Positions 32,307 through 42,365 of a stretch of 64,000 bases of DNA are shown here, one piece after another. Every line of letters begins with the position of its first letter. Positions within the stretch are counted from its first letter, which is position 1. A program made the position numbers and the translations under genes. This stretch comes from an uncultured Eubacteriales bacterium (GTDB taxonomy: Bacteria > Bacillota > Clostridia > Lachnospirales > Lachnospiraceae). The stretch spans positions 1 to 64,000 of the forward strand of contig UQXZ01000008.1 of NCBI GenBank assembly GCA_900545225.1, written 5' to 3'. Under the pieces are notes generated by a model, which made no database searches, was not told where the DNA came from, and was given only the letters and a program-made list of their open reading frames with translations.

Positions 32307-34148
32307 TTATTCTACCGTAACAACCTTAGCTAAGTTACGTGGTTTATCTACATCAAATCCCTTATCACTTGAAACGAAATAAGCGAGAATCTGAAGTGCG
32401 ACAGAAGCCGGGAATGTCATGAAATCATCATCCGCATTAGGTAATGGAATAACGTTAAATTCATCCTTAAGTACAGGAACAAAGCTTTCCTTTGCGAAAA
32501 TCATAATTCCTGCGCCTCTTGACTTAACTTCTCTGATGTTTGAAAGCTCCTTAAGAAGAAGCTTTTCCTGAGTCATTACTGCAACAACAGGTGTCTTATC
32601 AGTAATAAGCGCGATTGGACCGTGCTTAAGCTCACCTGCAGCGTAACTCTCAGAGTGAATATATGATACTTCCTTAAGCTTAAGTGAACCCTCTCTGAGG
32701 ATAGAGTAATCAAGGCCTCTGCCGATCATAAAGAGATCATCCGCATCAAGAATAATTCTTGCTGCCTTGTGGATGTCCACCTTGTTGTCTAAAACAGCTG
32801 AAATAAGCTCAGGAACCTTCATAAGGTTGTTAAGAAAATACTTAACTTCTGATTCTGACCATATATTCTTAACTGCTGCAATCTTTGCAACTAATAAATA
32901 AAGTACTGCAAGCTGAGTTGTGTATGCCTTTGTTGAAGCAACGGCAATCTCAGGACCTGCATTTGTATATAATACGTAATCTGACTCGTACGCAATTGCT
33001 GAACCCTGTACATTAATGATGCTGAGTGACACAGCTCCATTTGCCTTAGCATATTTTAAGGCTTCAAGAGTATCAATTGTTTCACCAGACTGTGAAATGG
33101 CAACAATAAGAGTACCTTCAGTAATTATTGGATTTGAATAAATAAATTCAGATGCCATCCATACATCAACAGGCATTCTGAGCTTATTTATTGCAAGTGA
33201 CTGGAATACCAGTCCCGCATGCATTGCTGTTCCACATGCTACGATGCATATTCTGTCAAACTTATTGAAGAACTCATCATCAATACCGTCACCTGAGAAG
33301 TCAGGCATTCCGTCAACAATTCTGTTCTTAATGCAGTTTTCGATAACATCAGGCTGCTCCATAATTTCCTTTTCCATGTAGAAAGGATAGCCGCCCTTAT
33401 CAGATGCATTTTTACCCCAGTCCATAGTGAGATAGTCAGGAGTTACTTCATTTCCTTCCTTATCCTCAATATGAAGAGTGTCCTTTGTAAGCACTAATAA
33501 GGAATACTCAGGTAAAACAAAGTATTTATTAGTATATGAACAAAGCGCACTAACGTCAGATGCGAGCATACAGCCCCAATCAAACTGTGTAGCAACGATA
33601 GGTGATACATTTCTGATTGAATAAATCTTACCAGGTTTGTCCTTAAACATTATTACAAAGGCAAATGTTCCCTTAAGCTTTTCTACAGTCTTGTAGATTG
33701 CCGCCTTAGGATTATTTTCCACCTGATAATATAAGTTAAGAAGAGCCGCAACTACTTCTGTATCAGTCTGTGACTTTAATCCCTCATTAAGATGAAATTC
33801 TTCGATAAGCTCTTTGTAATTCTCAACAATACCGTTGTGAACAAGCACAACGTCCCCTACCATGTGAGGATGAGCATTATTATCAGAAACATTTCCGTGT
33901 GTAGCCCATCTTGTATGACCAATACCGCAGATAGAGTCAAACATTGACTGATCTTCTGGTGTGTTCATACCATTACACTTATCAATTAAATCACTTACTC
34001 TTCCCGCGCACTTTATAACGGACATTCTTTCATCATGAGATAATGCAATACCTGCACTATCGTACCCTCTATACTCAAGGAGAGCTAAAGAATCAAGGAG
34101 AATATCCTTGGCCTTTCTCTCACCTACGTATCCAATTATTCCACACAT
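32307..34148 (-). CDS. glmS: Glutamine-fructose-6-phosphate aminotransferase
   Basis: 613 residues. An N-terminal class II glutaminase has catalytic Cys2 (MCGIIGYVG) and TRWATHG; two SIS isomerase domains follow (CGTAMHAGLVFQSLA, SQSGETIDTLEALKYAKANG) and the C-terminal DKPRNLAKVVTVE. It makes glucosamine-6-phosphate for peptidoglycan. The gene stands alone with its own terminator. Its leader shows no glmS ribozyme, although this is common in Firmicutes. Confidence 0.97.
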   Translation of the reverse strand: MCGIIGYVGERKAKDILLDSLALLEYRGYDSAGIALSHDERMSVIKCAGRVSDLIDKCNGMNTPEDQSMFDSICGIGHTRWATHGNVSDNNAHPHMVGDVVLVHNGIVENYKELIEEFHLNEGLKSQTDTEVVAALLNLYYQVENNPKAAIYKTVEKLKGTFAFVIMFKDKPGKIYSIRNVSPIVATQFDWGCMLASDVSALCSYTNKYFVLPEYSLLVLTKDTLHIEDKEGNEVTPDYLTMDWGKNASDKGGYPFYMEKEIMEQPDVIENCIKNRIVDGMPDFSGDGIDDEFFNKFDRICIVACGTAMHAGLVFQSLAINKLRMPVDVWMASEFIYSNPIITEGTLIVAISQSGETIDTLEALKYAKANGAVSLSIINVQGSAIAYESDYVLYTNAGPEIAVASTKAYTTQLAVLYLLVAKIAAVKNIWSESEVKYFLNNLMKVPELISAVLDNKVDIHKAARIILDADDLFMIGRGLDYSILREGSLKLKEVSYIHSESYAAGELKHGPIALITDKTPVVAVMTQEKLLLKELSNIREVKSRGAGIMIFAKESFVPVLKDEFNVIPLPNADDDFMTFPASVALQILAYFVSSDKGFDVDKPRNLAKVVTVE

Positions 34149-34558
34149 ATACTCTCCACTAACACTGATGTGTTATCTAAAACGGTTGTAAACATTTATT
34201 TTATAATAATTAAAATAACAGGAACTTGCATTCCTGTTAAAATTTTCACTTGTACAATAATATAAAATTTTACGCATAAAATCAAATTGTAATGGCTTAA
34301 TTTATATGTTTTTTTCCCTCAATTACATTGATTTGTTCATTATATTCTAAATACCGTGTATGTAACATTAAAAATGCCATGATTTGTATATTATAAATGC
34401 TATATTTTTCATATTAGTAACTTCAAATTCTTCACCATTTTTCTGGTAATACAGACTTCGAATTTTATTCTGTGTTCATCATATTACAAATGTTTGTTTG
34501 ACTTTTATATCCCTATAAAATATATTAACTCTATTATTTTGAACGGAAGGAGATTTTT
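34149..34558. other. Leader region between glmS and the nuclease gene
   Basis: 410 bp between divergent genes. On the glmS side there is an 8-bp hairpin, AACAGGAA (34217-34224) with TTCCTGTT (34231-34238), followed by ATTTTAATT on the minus strand, possibly an attenuator. On the nuclease side, a GAACGGAAGGAG ribosome site precedes the ATG. No glmS-ribozyme core and no open frame are seen. The rest is AT-rich. Confidence 0.5.
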
Positions 34559-35344
34559 ATGGCTACAAAGAAAAAGCGCAGATACCGCTCAAAGAAAAAA
34601 CAAATGAAAAAAGGCCGTATTATTTCGATCCTTTTAAGCTTTGCAACCCTTATTGTTATTCTGCTTATAAGTAACGGCGTTATAAAATTTAACTCCGGAA
34701 CATATGTAGGAAGCTCATATACGGAAAATGCCAAACCTCTGTCATTTGCATCCGTAGATGATGTGTCTGCCGTTGATTATAACGGTGCTTCATATGCATA
34801 TATTAATAACAACACTCCTACATTTACAGATAAGGACAAAAATAAAGAGAGCTTTGAAACATATGGCAGTCTTGATTCCTTAGGAAGATGTACATATGCA
34901 TATGCAAATGTCTATACAGACCTTCTTCCTACAGGTGAACGTGAAAGTATCGCTTCCGTTAAGCCTACAGGCTGGCACCAGAATAAATATGATTTCGTAG
35001 ACCAGGGTTCTTTATATAACAGATGTCATTTAATTGCCTACTCTCTCACAGGCGAAAATGCAAATGAAAAGAACCTTGTAACTGGAACAAGATATATGAA
35101 CACTGACGGTATGGGAAGCTTTGAAAAGCAGATTCTTGAAACTGTCCGTGAGAAGAAAATTCACGTGTTATACAGAGTTACTCCTGTTTTCAAGGGTAAT
35201 AACCTGCTCTGTGACGGAGTACATATGGAAGCTTATTCCATTGAAGACAACGGTAAGTCAGTAAGTTTTAATGTATTTGCATATAATGTACAGCCTGGTG
35301 TAGCCATAGACTATGCAAGCGGTAATAATAAGGCGGCTGCATAA
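34559..35344 (+). CDS. Membrane-anchored DNA/RNA non-specific endonuclease
   Basis: 261 residues. A very basic N-terminus (KKKRRYRSKKKQMKKGR) is followed by one transmembrane helix (IISILLSFATLIVILLIS), so the catalytic part is outside the cell. The nuclease domain has YNRCHLIAYSLTGENANEKN and TGTRYMNTDGMGSFE, the beta-beta-alpha-metal site of the EndA/NucA type; the usual DRGH is NRCH here, keeping the catalytic His. Such enzymes serve DNA uptake or scavenging. A good ribosome site (GGAAGGAG) precedes the ATG. It ends before a strong shared terminator. Confidence 0.85.
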   Translation: MATKKKRRYRSKKKQMKKGRIISILLSFATLIVILLISNGVIKFNSGTYVGSSYTENAKPLSFASVDDVSAVDYNGASYAYINNNTPTFTDKDKNKESFETYGSLDSLGRCTYAYANVYTDLLPTGERESIASVKPTGWHQNKYDFVDQGSLYNRCHLIAYSLTGENANEKNLVTGTRYMNTDGMGSFEKQILETVREKKIHVLYRVTPVFKGNNLLCDGVHMEAYSIEDNGKSVSFNVFAYNVQPGVAIDYASGNNKAAA

Positions 35345-35403
35345 TATTAATCAGCAATATAACATTATTAACTGCCTGTTATTATAGTCTGTTGCGTGAA
35401 ATT

Positions 35404-35447
35404 GCCAATAAAAAAGTCCCAGGTATTCCTGGGACTTTTTTATTGGC
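35404..35447. terminator. Bidirectional terminator between nuclease and glycosyltransferase genes
   Basis: Perfect 20-bp arms (35404-35423 and 35428-35447) around the loop TATT, with AAAAAA/TTTTTT inside the arms, so both directions have a T-run. It lies between convergent genes. Confidence 0.9.
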
Positions 35448-35490
35448 TTTATCTAATTCAAAGCAGGTATTCGAATAAATTATCAGAAAA

Positions 35491-36507
35491 TCACATTTCA
35501 AAAATTTCAGGATGCTCATCCATATATTCATACATTCCCTCTGTCTGAGGACCAAATGAGAAATGACCAACTACGATATTTTCTGAAACCATCATAGGAT
35601 AAGTATTATTTACACAGAAAGCATTCAGCTGTTCTTCATCTATTCCTAATCCGTGGTTGAATGGAATAACCTTGAAACCTTTCATTTCCTTCCATAATTT
35701 TCTCTCGAACATTATGGCACCGATTGAAAATCTAATGGCACATGCAGCTTCATGTAAAGGATTTAATCCGAACTTGTTGTTTAAATCATCAATATGAGGA
35801 ATTACTCCGCCATCACCCCACATGAATTTTGCAAATTCAGGATCTTCAGTTACTCCTTTATCATGGTACATAGGACGACAGCCAAATTTCTTCTCGTATT
35901 CTGAAACTGCATCGAGCTTTTTAATAATCCTGACGAATCCAAATTTGTTAACAGGAATCAATGGAGCAACAAATCCCGGTCTGTACTCTACAGGTTCGAC
36001 ATTTGGATTTTCAAGAACACCATCATCTTTTACAAGGCCTAACTTTTTATATGCATCCTTTTTTGTCTTAACGCCATATTTACAATGTGCATATGCTGTA
36101 AACATTTTCTCGAAGTAATCCTTTGTAATAAATATATCCTCATCAAGCTTGAAGATATATTTTGCCTTAGGATGATTTACAATGGCAACATTCTGGATAA
36201 GTGAAACGTCATTTTCCTTTGTCCATAAATATGACCACATATTTTTCTTGCAGATATCATCAAGTTCAGCAACATATTTACCACTTGAAAGGATAACCAC
36301 ATCTACCATTTCATTCTCATACATCTTAAGTCTCTTTAATGTATGAGGGTATAACTTCTCTTTATATCCGGCAAGAACCATGCACATGGCCTTTCTTCCC
36401 TTTGATCTGTCTATAAATGTACTGTGAGCTTTAAATTTCACATAATGCTTAAGATTATTTTCCCATTTTTGTCTGCATTCAGCAATCATACTCTTTATAC
36501 CAGCCAT
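35491..36507 (-). CDS. Glycosyltransferase-like protein (GT2-type fold)
   Basis: About 338 residues from MAGIKSMIAECRQKWENN (ATG at 36507 behind GGAGGCACGTA). A nucleotide-sugar-binding pattern is visible: MCMVLAGYKEKLYPHTLKRL, VDVVILSSG, and a DxD-type KLDEDIFITKDYF. The C-terminal half has FNHGLGIDEEQLNAFCVNN. It fits glycosyltransferase fold A, family uncertain. No membrane segment. It lies alone between terminator and promoter, so the partner pathway cannot be deduced. Confidence 0.7.
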   Translation of the reverse strand: MAGIKSMIAECRQKWENNLKHYVKFKAHSTFIDRSKGRKAMCMVLAGYKEKLYPHTLKRLKMYENEMVDVVILSSGKYVAELDDICKKNMWSYLWTKENDVSLIQNVAIVNHPKAKYIFKLDEDIFITKDYFEKMFTAYAHCKYGVKTKKDAYKKLGLVKDDGVLENPNVEPVEYRPGFVAPLIPVNKFGFVRIIKKLDAVSEYEKKFGCRPMYHDKGVTEDPEFAKFMWGDGGVIPHIDDLNNKFGLNPLHEAACAIRFSIGAIMFERKLWKEMKGFKVIPFNHGLGIDEEQLNAFCVNNTYPMMVSENIVVGHFSFGPQTEGMYEYMDEHPEIFEM

Positions 36508-36604
36508 TACGTGCCTCCAATATATTTTTAAAAACATAATCAGTTAGCAATATCTTATCACAATTCAGTTGCTTTTTAACAGCTTTTATATATCTTCATC
36601 CACA

Positions 36605-36634
36605 CTGACAATAATTTTCATATTAAGGTATAAT
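36605..36634 (+). promoter_or_regulatory. Promoter upstream of thrS
   Basis: CTGACA (36605-36610), an 18-bp spacer, and TATAAT (36629-36634). The leader of about 150 nt shows no T-box consensus (TGGNACCGCG) and no terminator. Confidence 0.55.
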
Positions 36635-36794
36635 GAACTGATACTTAAATACTTATAAAGCACTTTTTTTCTGGTTTTTTAGACATTTTCAGTTATGCAC
36701 TTCATAAAAAAACGGAATAAGATAATTAATATTGCATTATATTTACCTACTTTGTAAAATAGAAATATTAAGTTAAGACGAGGAAATGTATAAA

Positions 36795-38564
36795 ATGGTT
36801 AATTTTAAAGAAGATGAACAGTTAAATACACTTAATCATTCATGTGCTCATTTAATGGCTCAGGCGATTAAGCATTTATACCCACATGCAAAGTTCTGGG
36901 TTGGCCCTGTTGTTGCAGAAGGCTTTTACTATGATGTAGATCTTGGCGATGATGTTATCCGTGATGAGGATATCACAGCAATCGAGAAGGAAATGAAGAA
37001 GATTGCCAAGACAGGTAAGAAGATTTACAGAAGAGAAATCACAAAGGATGAAGCTCTTGAAATGTTTGCAGATGACGAATACAAGCTTGAGCTTATCAAT
37101 AACTTCGAAGAAGGTACTAACATCTCATGCTATGAGCAGGGAGATTTCATCGACTTATGTCGCGGACCTCATGTTGATAATGTTAAGATGTGCCGTAACT
37201 TCAAGCTTATCAAATATTCCGGCGCTTACTGGAAGGGAGACAGTAAGAATAAGGTTCTTCAGAGAATCTACGGTGTATGCTTCCCTACAGCTGAAGAATT
37301 AGAAGAACATTTACAGCTTCTTGAAGAGGCAAAGGAAAGAGATCACAGAAAGATTGGCAAGGACATGCAGCTCTTTATGTCTGATGATCTTATCGGTCGT
37401 GGTTTCCCAATGTTCCTTCCAAAGGGTTATGTAATCTGGCAGGAATTAGAGAACTACATTAAGGACAAGGAAAGAAAGCTTGGTTACCAGCATGTTCTTA
37501 CACCATGTGTAGGTACAATCAACCTCTACAAGACTTCAGGTCACTGGGATCACTATAAGGAAAATATGTTCCCTGTAATGGATATTGAAGGCGAGCAGAT
37601 TGTACTCCGTCCAATGAACTGCCCTCACCACATGATGATTTACGCTAACAGAAATCATTCATACAAGGATCTTCCATTAAGAATCGGTGAAATTGCTCAC
37701 GATTTCCGTTATGAATCAAGTGGAACTCTTAAGGGTATTGAAAGAGGAAGACATTTCTGCCAGAACGATGCTCACCTCTTCGTAACTCCTGATCAGATTA
37801 AGGATGAGTTCTCAAAGGTTGTAGACCTTATCTTTGAAGCATATAAGGATTTCAACATTACAGATTATCGTTGTGTTCTCTCACTCAGAGATCCTGAAGA
37901 TAAGGAAAAGTATCATGATGACGATGAAATGTGGAATTCAGCAGAAAATGCTCTTCGTGAGGTTCTTAATGATCTTGGTATCGAGTATACAGAAGAAATC
38001 GGTGAAGCTGCATTCTACGGTCCAAAGCTTGATGTAAATGTTAAACCTGCTGTAGGTAATGAATATACACTCTCTACATGTCAGTTAGACTTCTGCCTTC
38101 CAGCTAAGTTCAACTTAACATATATCGACAGCAACAATGAGAAGCAGACACCTGTTGTTCTTCACAGAGCTATCCTTGGATCACTCGACAGATTCATGGC
38201 TTATCTTCTTGAAGAGACAAAGGGTAACCTTCCTACATGGCTTGCTCCTGAGCAGGTTAGAATTCTTCCTGTTAAGACTGACGATGAGAAACTCTCAGCT
38301 TACGCTGACGAAGTTTACAACAAGTTATTCGACAAGGATATAAGAGTTGAGCTTGATACTCGTTCAGAAAAGTTAGGCTACAAGATGAGAGAAGGTCAGA
38401 TGCAAAAGGTTCCTTATCTTCTTGTTCTTGGTGCCAAGGAAGCTGAAGATCGTACAGTTTCATTCCGTCTCCACGGTGAAGAAGGTACTACTGTAATGCC
38501 TCTCGATGAATTCGTAGAAAAGATTAAAAATCAGATTGATACAAAGTCAATTGAAAAGATTTGA
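36795..38564 (+). CDS. thrS: Threonine-tRNA ligase, short form without TGS domain
   Basis: About 589 residues. The ATG at 36795 is 11 bases after GAGGAA; the in-frame ATG at 36786 is only 3 bases after it. The protein starts directly with the editing (tRNA_SAD-like) region LNHSCAHLMAQAIKHLYPHA, so the usual N-terminal TGS domain (about 60 residues) is absent. The class II core has motif 2 (DFRYESSGTLKGIERGRHFC), the zinc Cys in RPMNCPHHMMIY, and motif 3 (HRAILGSLDRFMAYL). The anticodon-binding domain (APEQVRILPV on) closes it. Charges tRNA-Thr. Confidence 0.95.
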   Translation: MVNFKEDEQLNTLNHSCAHLMAQAIKHLYPHAKFWVGPVVAEGFYYDVDLGDDVIRDEDITAIEKEMKKIAKTGKKIYRREITKDEALEMFADDEYKLELINNFEEGTNISCYEQGDFIDLCRGPHVDNVKMCRNFKLIKYSGAYWKGDSKNKVLQRIYGVCFPTAEELEEHLQLLEEAKERDHRKIGKDMQLFMSDDLIGRGFPMFLPKGYVIWQELENYIKDKERKLGYQHVLTPCVGTINLYKTSGHWDHYKENMFPVMDIEGEQIVLRPMNCPHHMMIYANRNHSYKDLPLRIGEIAHDFRYESSGTLKGIERGRHFCQNDAHLFVTPDQIKDEFSKVVDLIFEAYKDFNITDYRCVLSLRDPEDKEKYHDDDEMWNSAENALREVLNDLGIEYTEEIGEAAFYGPKLDVNVKPAVGNEYTLSTCQLDFCLPAKFNLTYIDSNNEKQTPVVLHRAILGSLDRFMAYLLEETKGNLPTWLAPEQVRILPVKTDDEKLSAYADEVYNKLFDKDIRVELDTRSEKLGYKMREGQMQKVPYLLVLGAKEAEDRTVSFRLHGEEGTTVMPLDEFVEKIKNQIDTKSIEKI

Positions 38565-38608
38565 TTAAAATATGATTCAATTTCTATTCCAGAAATTGAT
38601 TAATATAT

Positions 38609-38646
38609 AGTCCTGTTAGTTTAAAAGAAATTAAACTAACAGGACT
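38609..38646 (+). terminator. thrS terminator 1
   Basis: Perfect 16-bp arms (38609-38624 and 38631-38646) around AAGAAA, followed by TATTTAAT. Confidence 0.8.
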
Positions 38647-38664
38647 TATTTAATATAATTTAAT

Positions 38665-38725
38665 AAAAAACAGGATGTCTTTGACAACCGGATTGTTCCG
38701 GAAGTTTATCGACATCCTGTTTTTT
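38665..38725. terminator. Bidirectional terminator between thrS and the CinA-like gene
   Basis: AAAAAACAGGATGTC (38665-38679) is mirrored exactly by 38711-38725, with smaller pairing inside (CCGG...CCGG). The A/T ends give a T-run in both directions. It overlaps the stop of the minus-strand gene. Confidence 0.85.
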
Positions 38726-39227
38726 ATATATGATTTACAAGTTTTTCATATATTTCCTTTGTGGCTGCAAGCTTATACATGTATCTAGATTCCTGTGCAG
38801 GTATTTCCACCATGTATGAGAAAGTTTCCGCCTCTGTAGCTATTGCAAAATATACCTTCCCGGGTTCAGAAAATGCTACATTTTCAGGATCTACATTTCC
38901 CATGGTTCCCGTAATACCGATTCCTATGTCAGCACCATACTTTGCTCTGCAACACTCTGCCATTGCCACTGCTGTCTCTTTCGAATATACAGAATACTTA
39001 TCAATGATTTCCGCAGAAACACCTGCCTTGATCTTTTCCTCATTGCAGTAAGTAATTAATGCACCCTTAAATATTGCGGATGCACCCTCCGTATCAGTTA
39101 TAAGAGATGCAATCTGACCTGATGTTGCACTTTCCATTGTAGTAATATGCAACTCTTTGGAAATTAAAAGTTTTGTAAGCTTGTGATAATCCGCTCTTAT
39201 ATCGGATTCATTGTAAATGTGAGCCAT
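38724..39227 (-). CDS. pncC: CinA-type nicotinamide-nucleotide amidohydrolase (PncC)
   Basis: About 167 residues from MAHIYNESDIRADYHKLTKL (ATG at 39227, GGAGTAAAT upstream). It matches the C-terminal domain of CinA alone: TMESATSGQIASLITDTEGA followed by YCNEEKIKAGVS, and GIGITGTMGNVDPEN. It deamidates NMN, recycling the pyridine nucleotide released by DNA ligase. The N-terminal CinA domain is absent, as in stand-alone PncC. Not linked to a pathway operon here. Confidence 0.85.
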   Translation of the reverse strand: MAHIYNESDIRADYHKLTKLLISKELHITTMESATSGQIASLITDTEGASAIFKGALITYCNEEKIKAGVSAEIIDKYSVYSKETAVAMAECCRAKYGADIGIGITGTMGNVDPENVAFSEPGKVYFAIATEAETFSYMVEIPAQESRYMYKLAATKEIYEKLVNHI

Positions 39228-39318
39228 ATTTACTCCATTTTCTTTAAAAAGATAAACTGTTATCAATTTACTTTTACAAATAGTCTGCCATCAAATTTCT
39301 GTTGAAGACTTTTATCGA

Positions 39319-39792
39319 TTATCTGTTATCAATCTTTTCAGGGTACATATCATGCTCAGCTAAACGCTTAAATGCTACTTCTTCCCATCTTGTTCCTGGC
39401 TTTCCGTAGTTGCAGTATGGATCGATTGAAAGTCCGCCTCTTGGAGTGAACTTACCCCAAACCTCGATATATTTAGGATCCATAAGCTTAATAAGATCCT
39501 TCATGATCTTATTAACACAGTCTTCGTGGAAATCACCGTGATTTCTAAAGCTGAAAAGATATAACTTAAGAGACTTACTTTCAACCATCTTTATGCTTGG
39601 AACATATGAAATGTAAATTGTTGCGAAGTCAGGCTGACCTGTGATTGGGCAGAGGCTTGTAAACTCAGGACAGTTAAACTTTACGAAGTAATCATTTTCC
39701 GGATGCTTATTATCAAATGTCTCTAAGATTTCCGGTGCGTAATCATCAGGATACTTTGTTGCCTGATTTCCTAATAATGTTAATTCTGACAT
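39319..39792 (-). CDS. queF: NADPH-dependent preQ0 reductase
   Basis: 157 residues, short-form QueF. The catalytic Cys is in [36 protein letters not shown] and [18 protein letters not shown] are family blocks. It reduces preQ0 to preQ1, the ligand of the riboswitch at the head of this operon. It is the last gene, 120 bp after queC. Confidence 0.95.
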   Translation of the reverse strand: MSELTLLGNQATKYPDDYAPEILETFDNKHPENDYFVKFNCPEFTSLCPITGQPDFATIYISYVPSIKMVESKSLKLYLFSFRNHGDFHEDCVNKIMKDLIKLMDPKYIEVWGKFTPRGGLSIDPYCNYGKPGTRWEEVAFKRLAEHDMYPEKIDNR

Positions 39793-39912
39793 AACAAACT
39801 CCCTTTCTGGAATCTAAATTTATTTATCAGGTGAGTAACTGTATACTCCCATTTTCATTAATTTTTTACTAATTATAATTTAAAATTATTTTTTGCTTTT
39901 TAAATTATTTGC

Positions 39913-40599
39913 TTACTTTAAAAGAGGATCTTTTACACCATTTTCATCAAATGCTTTTTCTCTGTCGATACATGTTCCGCACTGACCACAAGGTTCCTCT
40001 CCACCTTCGTAGCAGCTCCATGTAAGCTCATATGGTACACCGAGTTCAAGACCTTCCTTAACAATGTCGGCCTTTGTCATATTTACAAATGGTGCTTCAA
40101 CTCTTAATTCTTTACCACTACCGATGTAAATAGCTGAATTGATTGCATCGTTAAACTCTTTTGAGCAGTCAGGATATGCAGCTCCTGCAACGTCGTCGCT
40201 GTGCGCGCCATAACAGATTACACTGCATCCCTTTGATAATGCTATACTTGCAGCTGATGATAAGAATAAACCATTTCTAAATGGAACATATGTTGAAACA
40301 AGCTCACCATCAGTTTCAGCAAGCTGATCTCCATACGATTCCTTTGGAATTTCAACATCTGAATGAGAAAGTAATGAGCTGTTACTAAACTGGAAAATCT
40401 TTGTAAGGTCAAGCTGTAACCACTCAACATGATAGTAATCTGTTACAGCCTTTGCACTTGCAATTTCCTTATCGTGCTTCTGTCCGTAATAAATGGAAAG
40501 AGCAACAACATTTTCACTGCCTACACGCTTAACTTCTCTTGCAAGACATGTAGTACTGTCTAATCCTCCACTTACTAAAACTAAAACTTTTTCTGCCAT
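39913..40599 (-). CDS. queC: 7-cyano-7-deazaguanine (preQ0) synthase
   Basis: 228 residues, PP-loop ATPase (LVLVSGGLDSTTCLA) that converts CDG to preQ0. The C-terminal zinc cluster CYEGGEEPCGQCGTC is complete. It starts 3 bp after folE. All expected motifs are intact. Confidence 0.95.
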   Translation of the reverse strand: MAEKVLVLVSGGLDSTTCLAREVKRVGSENVVALSIYYGQKHDKEIASAKAVTDYYHVEWLQLDLTKIFQFSNSSLLSHSDVEIPKESYGDQLAETDGELVSTYVPFRNGLFLSSAASIALSKGCSVICYGAHSDDVAGAAYPDCSKEFNDAINSAIYIGSGKELRVEAPFVNMTKADIVKEGLELGVPYELTWSCYEGGEEPCGQCGTCIDREKAFDENGVKDPLLK

Positions 40600-40602
40600 T
40601 TC

Positions 40603-41202
40603 TTACCCCTTCAATCTCATCCAGAGAATCTGATCTGTTTTAAATCTTCCGCGTAAAGTTGTTGTATATGTTGAAGCAACAGTATTCTTGATACCTCTTG
40701 CTGTCATACAGCTGTGCTTTGCATCAATAAGAACAGCTACATCCTCTGAGCCTGTTACCATTTGCATAATATCAGCAATATCCTTACCGATACGCTCTTG
40801 AAGCTGAAGTCTCTTTGCAACCATTTCTGCAATTCTTGCAATCTTACTTAATCCGATAACCTTACCATTTGGAATATATGCAACAGTAATCTTCATATCG
40901 TACATAAGTGCCAGATGATGCTCGCAGTAGCTGAATACTTCAATGTCACGAACTACAACCATATCGCCTGCAGACTGACCATTGTTTAAATCCTCATCAA
41001 ATGTTACTCCGAACATTTCAGCTATCTGCTCATTTGTATAGAGCATTCCTTCAAATACTTCTTCATACATTTTAGCAACTCTTGTAGGAGTGTCCTTTAA
41101 TCCTTCTCTTTCAGGATTGTCGCCAAGAGCAACAAGTATTCCTCTGATGTGTTCCTCAATTGCGACGGTATCTATTTTTTTATTAGTTTTACCTTCTGTC
41201 AT
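40603..41202 (-). CDS. folE: GTP cyclohydrolase I
   Basis: 199 residues, type IA enzyme producing dihydroneopterin triphosphate from GTP. Zinc ligands are in [12 protein letters not shown] and [10 protein letters not shown]; the catalytic block is [20 protein letters not shown]. It opens the queuosine route and also folate synthesis. In this place, between queE and queC, it most likely supplies queuosine. It overlaps the queE stop by one base. Confidence 0.95.
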   Translation of the reverse strand: MTEGKTNKKIDTVAIEEHIRGILVALGDNPEREGLKDTPTRVAKMYEEVFEGMLYTNEQIAEMFGVTFDEDLNNGQSAGDMVVVRDIEVFSYCEHHLALMYDMKITVAYIPNGKVIGLSKIARIAEMVAKRLQLQERIGKDIADIMQMVTGSEDVAVLIDAKHSCMTARGIKNTVASTYTTTLRGRFKTDQILWMRLKG

Positions 41203-41885
41203 TACACACCTCTCTTTTCTGGATCCCAGATGAACTTATGAAGCTGTAACTGAAGTCTTACACCGTTCATTCTGTGCTTCATCATATAATCTACAATTTC
41301 TGATGGTTCAATCTTTCCAAATACCGGACTGAGGAATACATTACACTTTTCACTAAGTGAATATTTTTCAATAACTTCTCTTGCAACATCTAAATCTTCT
41401 TCATTTGAGCATACGAATTTAACTGTATCCTCTTCTGAAAGATACCCATAGTTCTTAGTATGAACAAAATGAGGAACACCACTTCCAGGGAGTTTGTAAT
41501 CCAGTGTAAAGCTTAAGTTATTGTAATAACCGTCCCACTTTTCGATGGATATTGTTCCGTTAGTCTCAATTTCGATACGGCAGTCTGTCTCTGTTATTAA
41601 TCTGTCGATAAGCTTATCAATATCCTTCTGAATGAGTGGCTCACCACCTGTAAGTGTGACATTTTTCACCTTACTTTCTCTTACAAGATCGATAATTTCA
41701 TCATCAGTCCATTCAGTATATGGAGCATCATCTCTGTTAGCCCATTCTGTATCGCAGTAATCACAGTGGAGATTACATCCCTGGAATCTGATAAATAATG
41801 CTAATGAACCGCTTTTTGCACCCTCACCGTTGATACTTACAAATGTCTCAACTACTCTATATACACTTCTTTCAACACTAGTCAT
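41202..41885 (-). CDS. queE: 7-carboxy-7-deazaguanine synthase (radical SAM)
   Basis: 227 residues. The radical SAM cluster motif is CNLHCDYC (CX3CX2C) in [24 protein letters not shown] is the SAM-binding GGE motif. It makes the deazapurine ring from QueD's product. It starts 2 bp after queD. Confidence 0.95.
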   Translation of the reverse strand: MTSVERSVYRVVETFVSINGEGAKSGSLALFIRFQGCNLHCDYCDTEWANRDDAPYTEWTDDEIIDLVRESKVKNVTLTGGEPLIQKDIDKLIDRLITETDCRIEIETNGTISIEKWDGYYNNLSFTLDYKLPGSGVPHFVHTKNYGYLSEEDTVKFVCSNEEDLDVAREVIEKYSLSEKCNVFLSPVFGKIEPSEIVDYMMKHRMNGVRLQLQLHKFIWDPEKRGV

Positions 41886-41887
41886 TT

Positions 41888-42292
41888 TTATGCCTCATAT
41901 CTTGCGCAGTTGTTAGGTGTTTCGTAAACTTCTGCAGCTCTTATGTTAAATCCCTTGTTTTTAATTTCATCAAAGAAATACTTAGCGAAGTTCTCAGCTG
42001 TAGGTCTGAAATCCATAATCATGATTCTGAATCCCTCATCTACAAGACACTCATATGTCTGTGGCTTGAGAGTATCCTTTTCCATAACAAGTGAATGGTC
42101 AAGGTTATCAGTTAATGCCTTAAGTGCAGCCTTAATATCTGTGAAATCCACTACCATTCCGTCATCAAGATTTTCCCCTGCAATTTCAATTACAACTCTC
42201 CATCTGTGGCCGTGGATATTTCTGCATTTACCGTTGTATCTTGCAAGAAAGTGCGCTGAATCAAAGCTATCTTCCGTTTTAACGATATACAT
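41888..42292 (-). CDS. queD: 6-carboxy-5,6,7,8-tetrahydropterin synthase
   Basis: 134 residues, T-fold enzyme with zinc His residues in FDSAHFLARYNGKCRNIHGH. It converts dihydroneopterin triphosphate to carboxytetrahydropterin. First gene of the operon, with AAAGGAG nine bases before the ATG, downstream of the riboswitch and its terminator. Confidence 0.95.
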   Translation of the reverse strand: MYIVKTEDSFDSAHFLARYNGKCRNIHGHRWRVVIEIAGENLDDGMVVDFTDIKAALKALTDNLDHSLVMEKDTLKPQTYECLVDEGFRIMIMDFRPTAENFAKYFFDEIKNKGFNIRAAEVYETPNNCARYEA

Positions 42293-42365
42293 ATACGACT
42301 CCTTTATGAACTCTTCTAAACTTTATAAACTCTTATTAATCAGTAATTAATTAAAAACATAAACA

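Noticed and set aside
34149..34558. glmS ribozyme upstream of glmS
   Set aside because: No conserved catalytic core (AGCGCCAGGAC-like start and GAGGA segment) is visible; only an 8-bp hairpin.
36538..36794. T-box leader for thrS
   Set aside because: No TGGNACCGCG-type box and no terminator before the gene.
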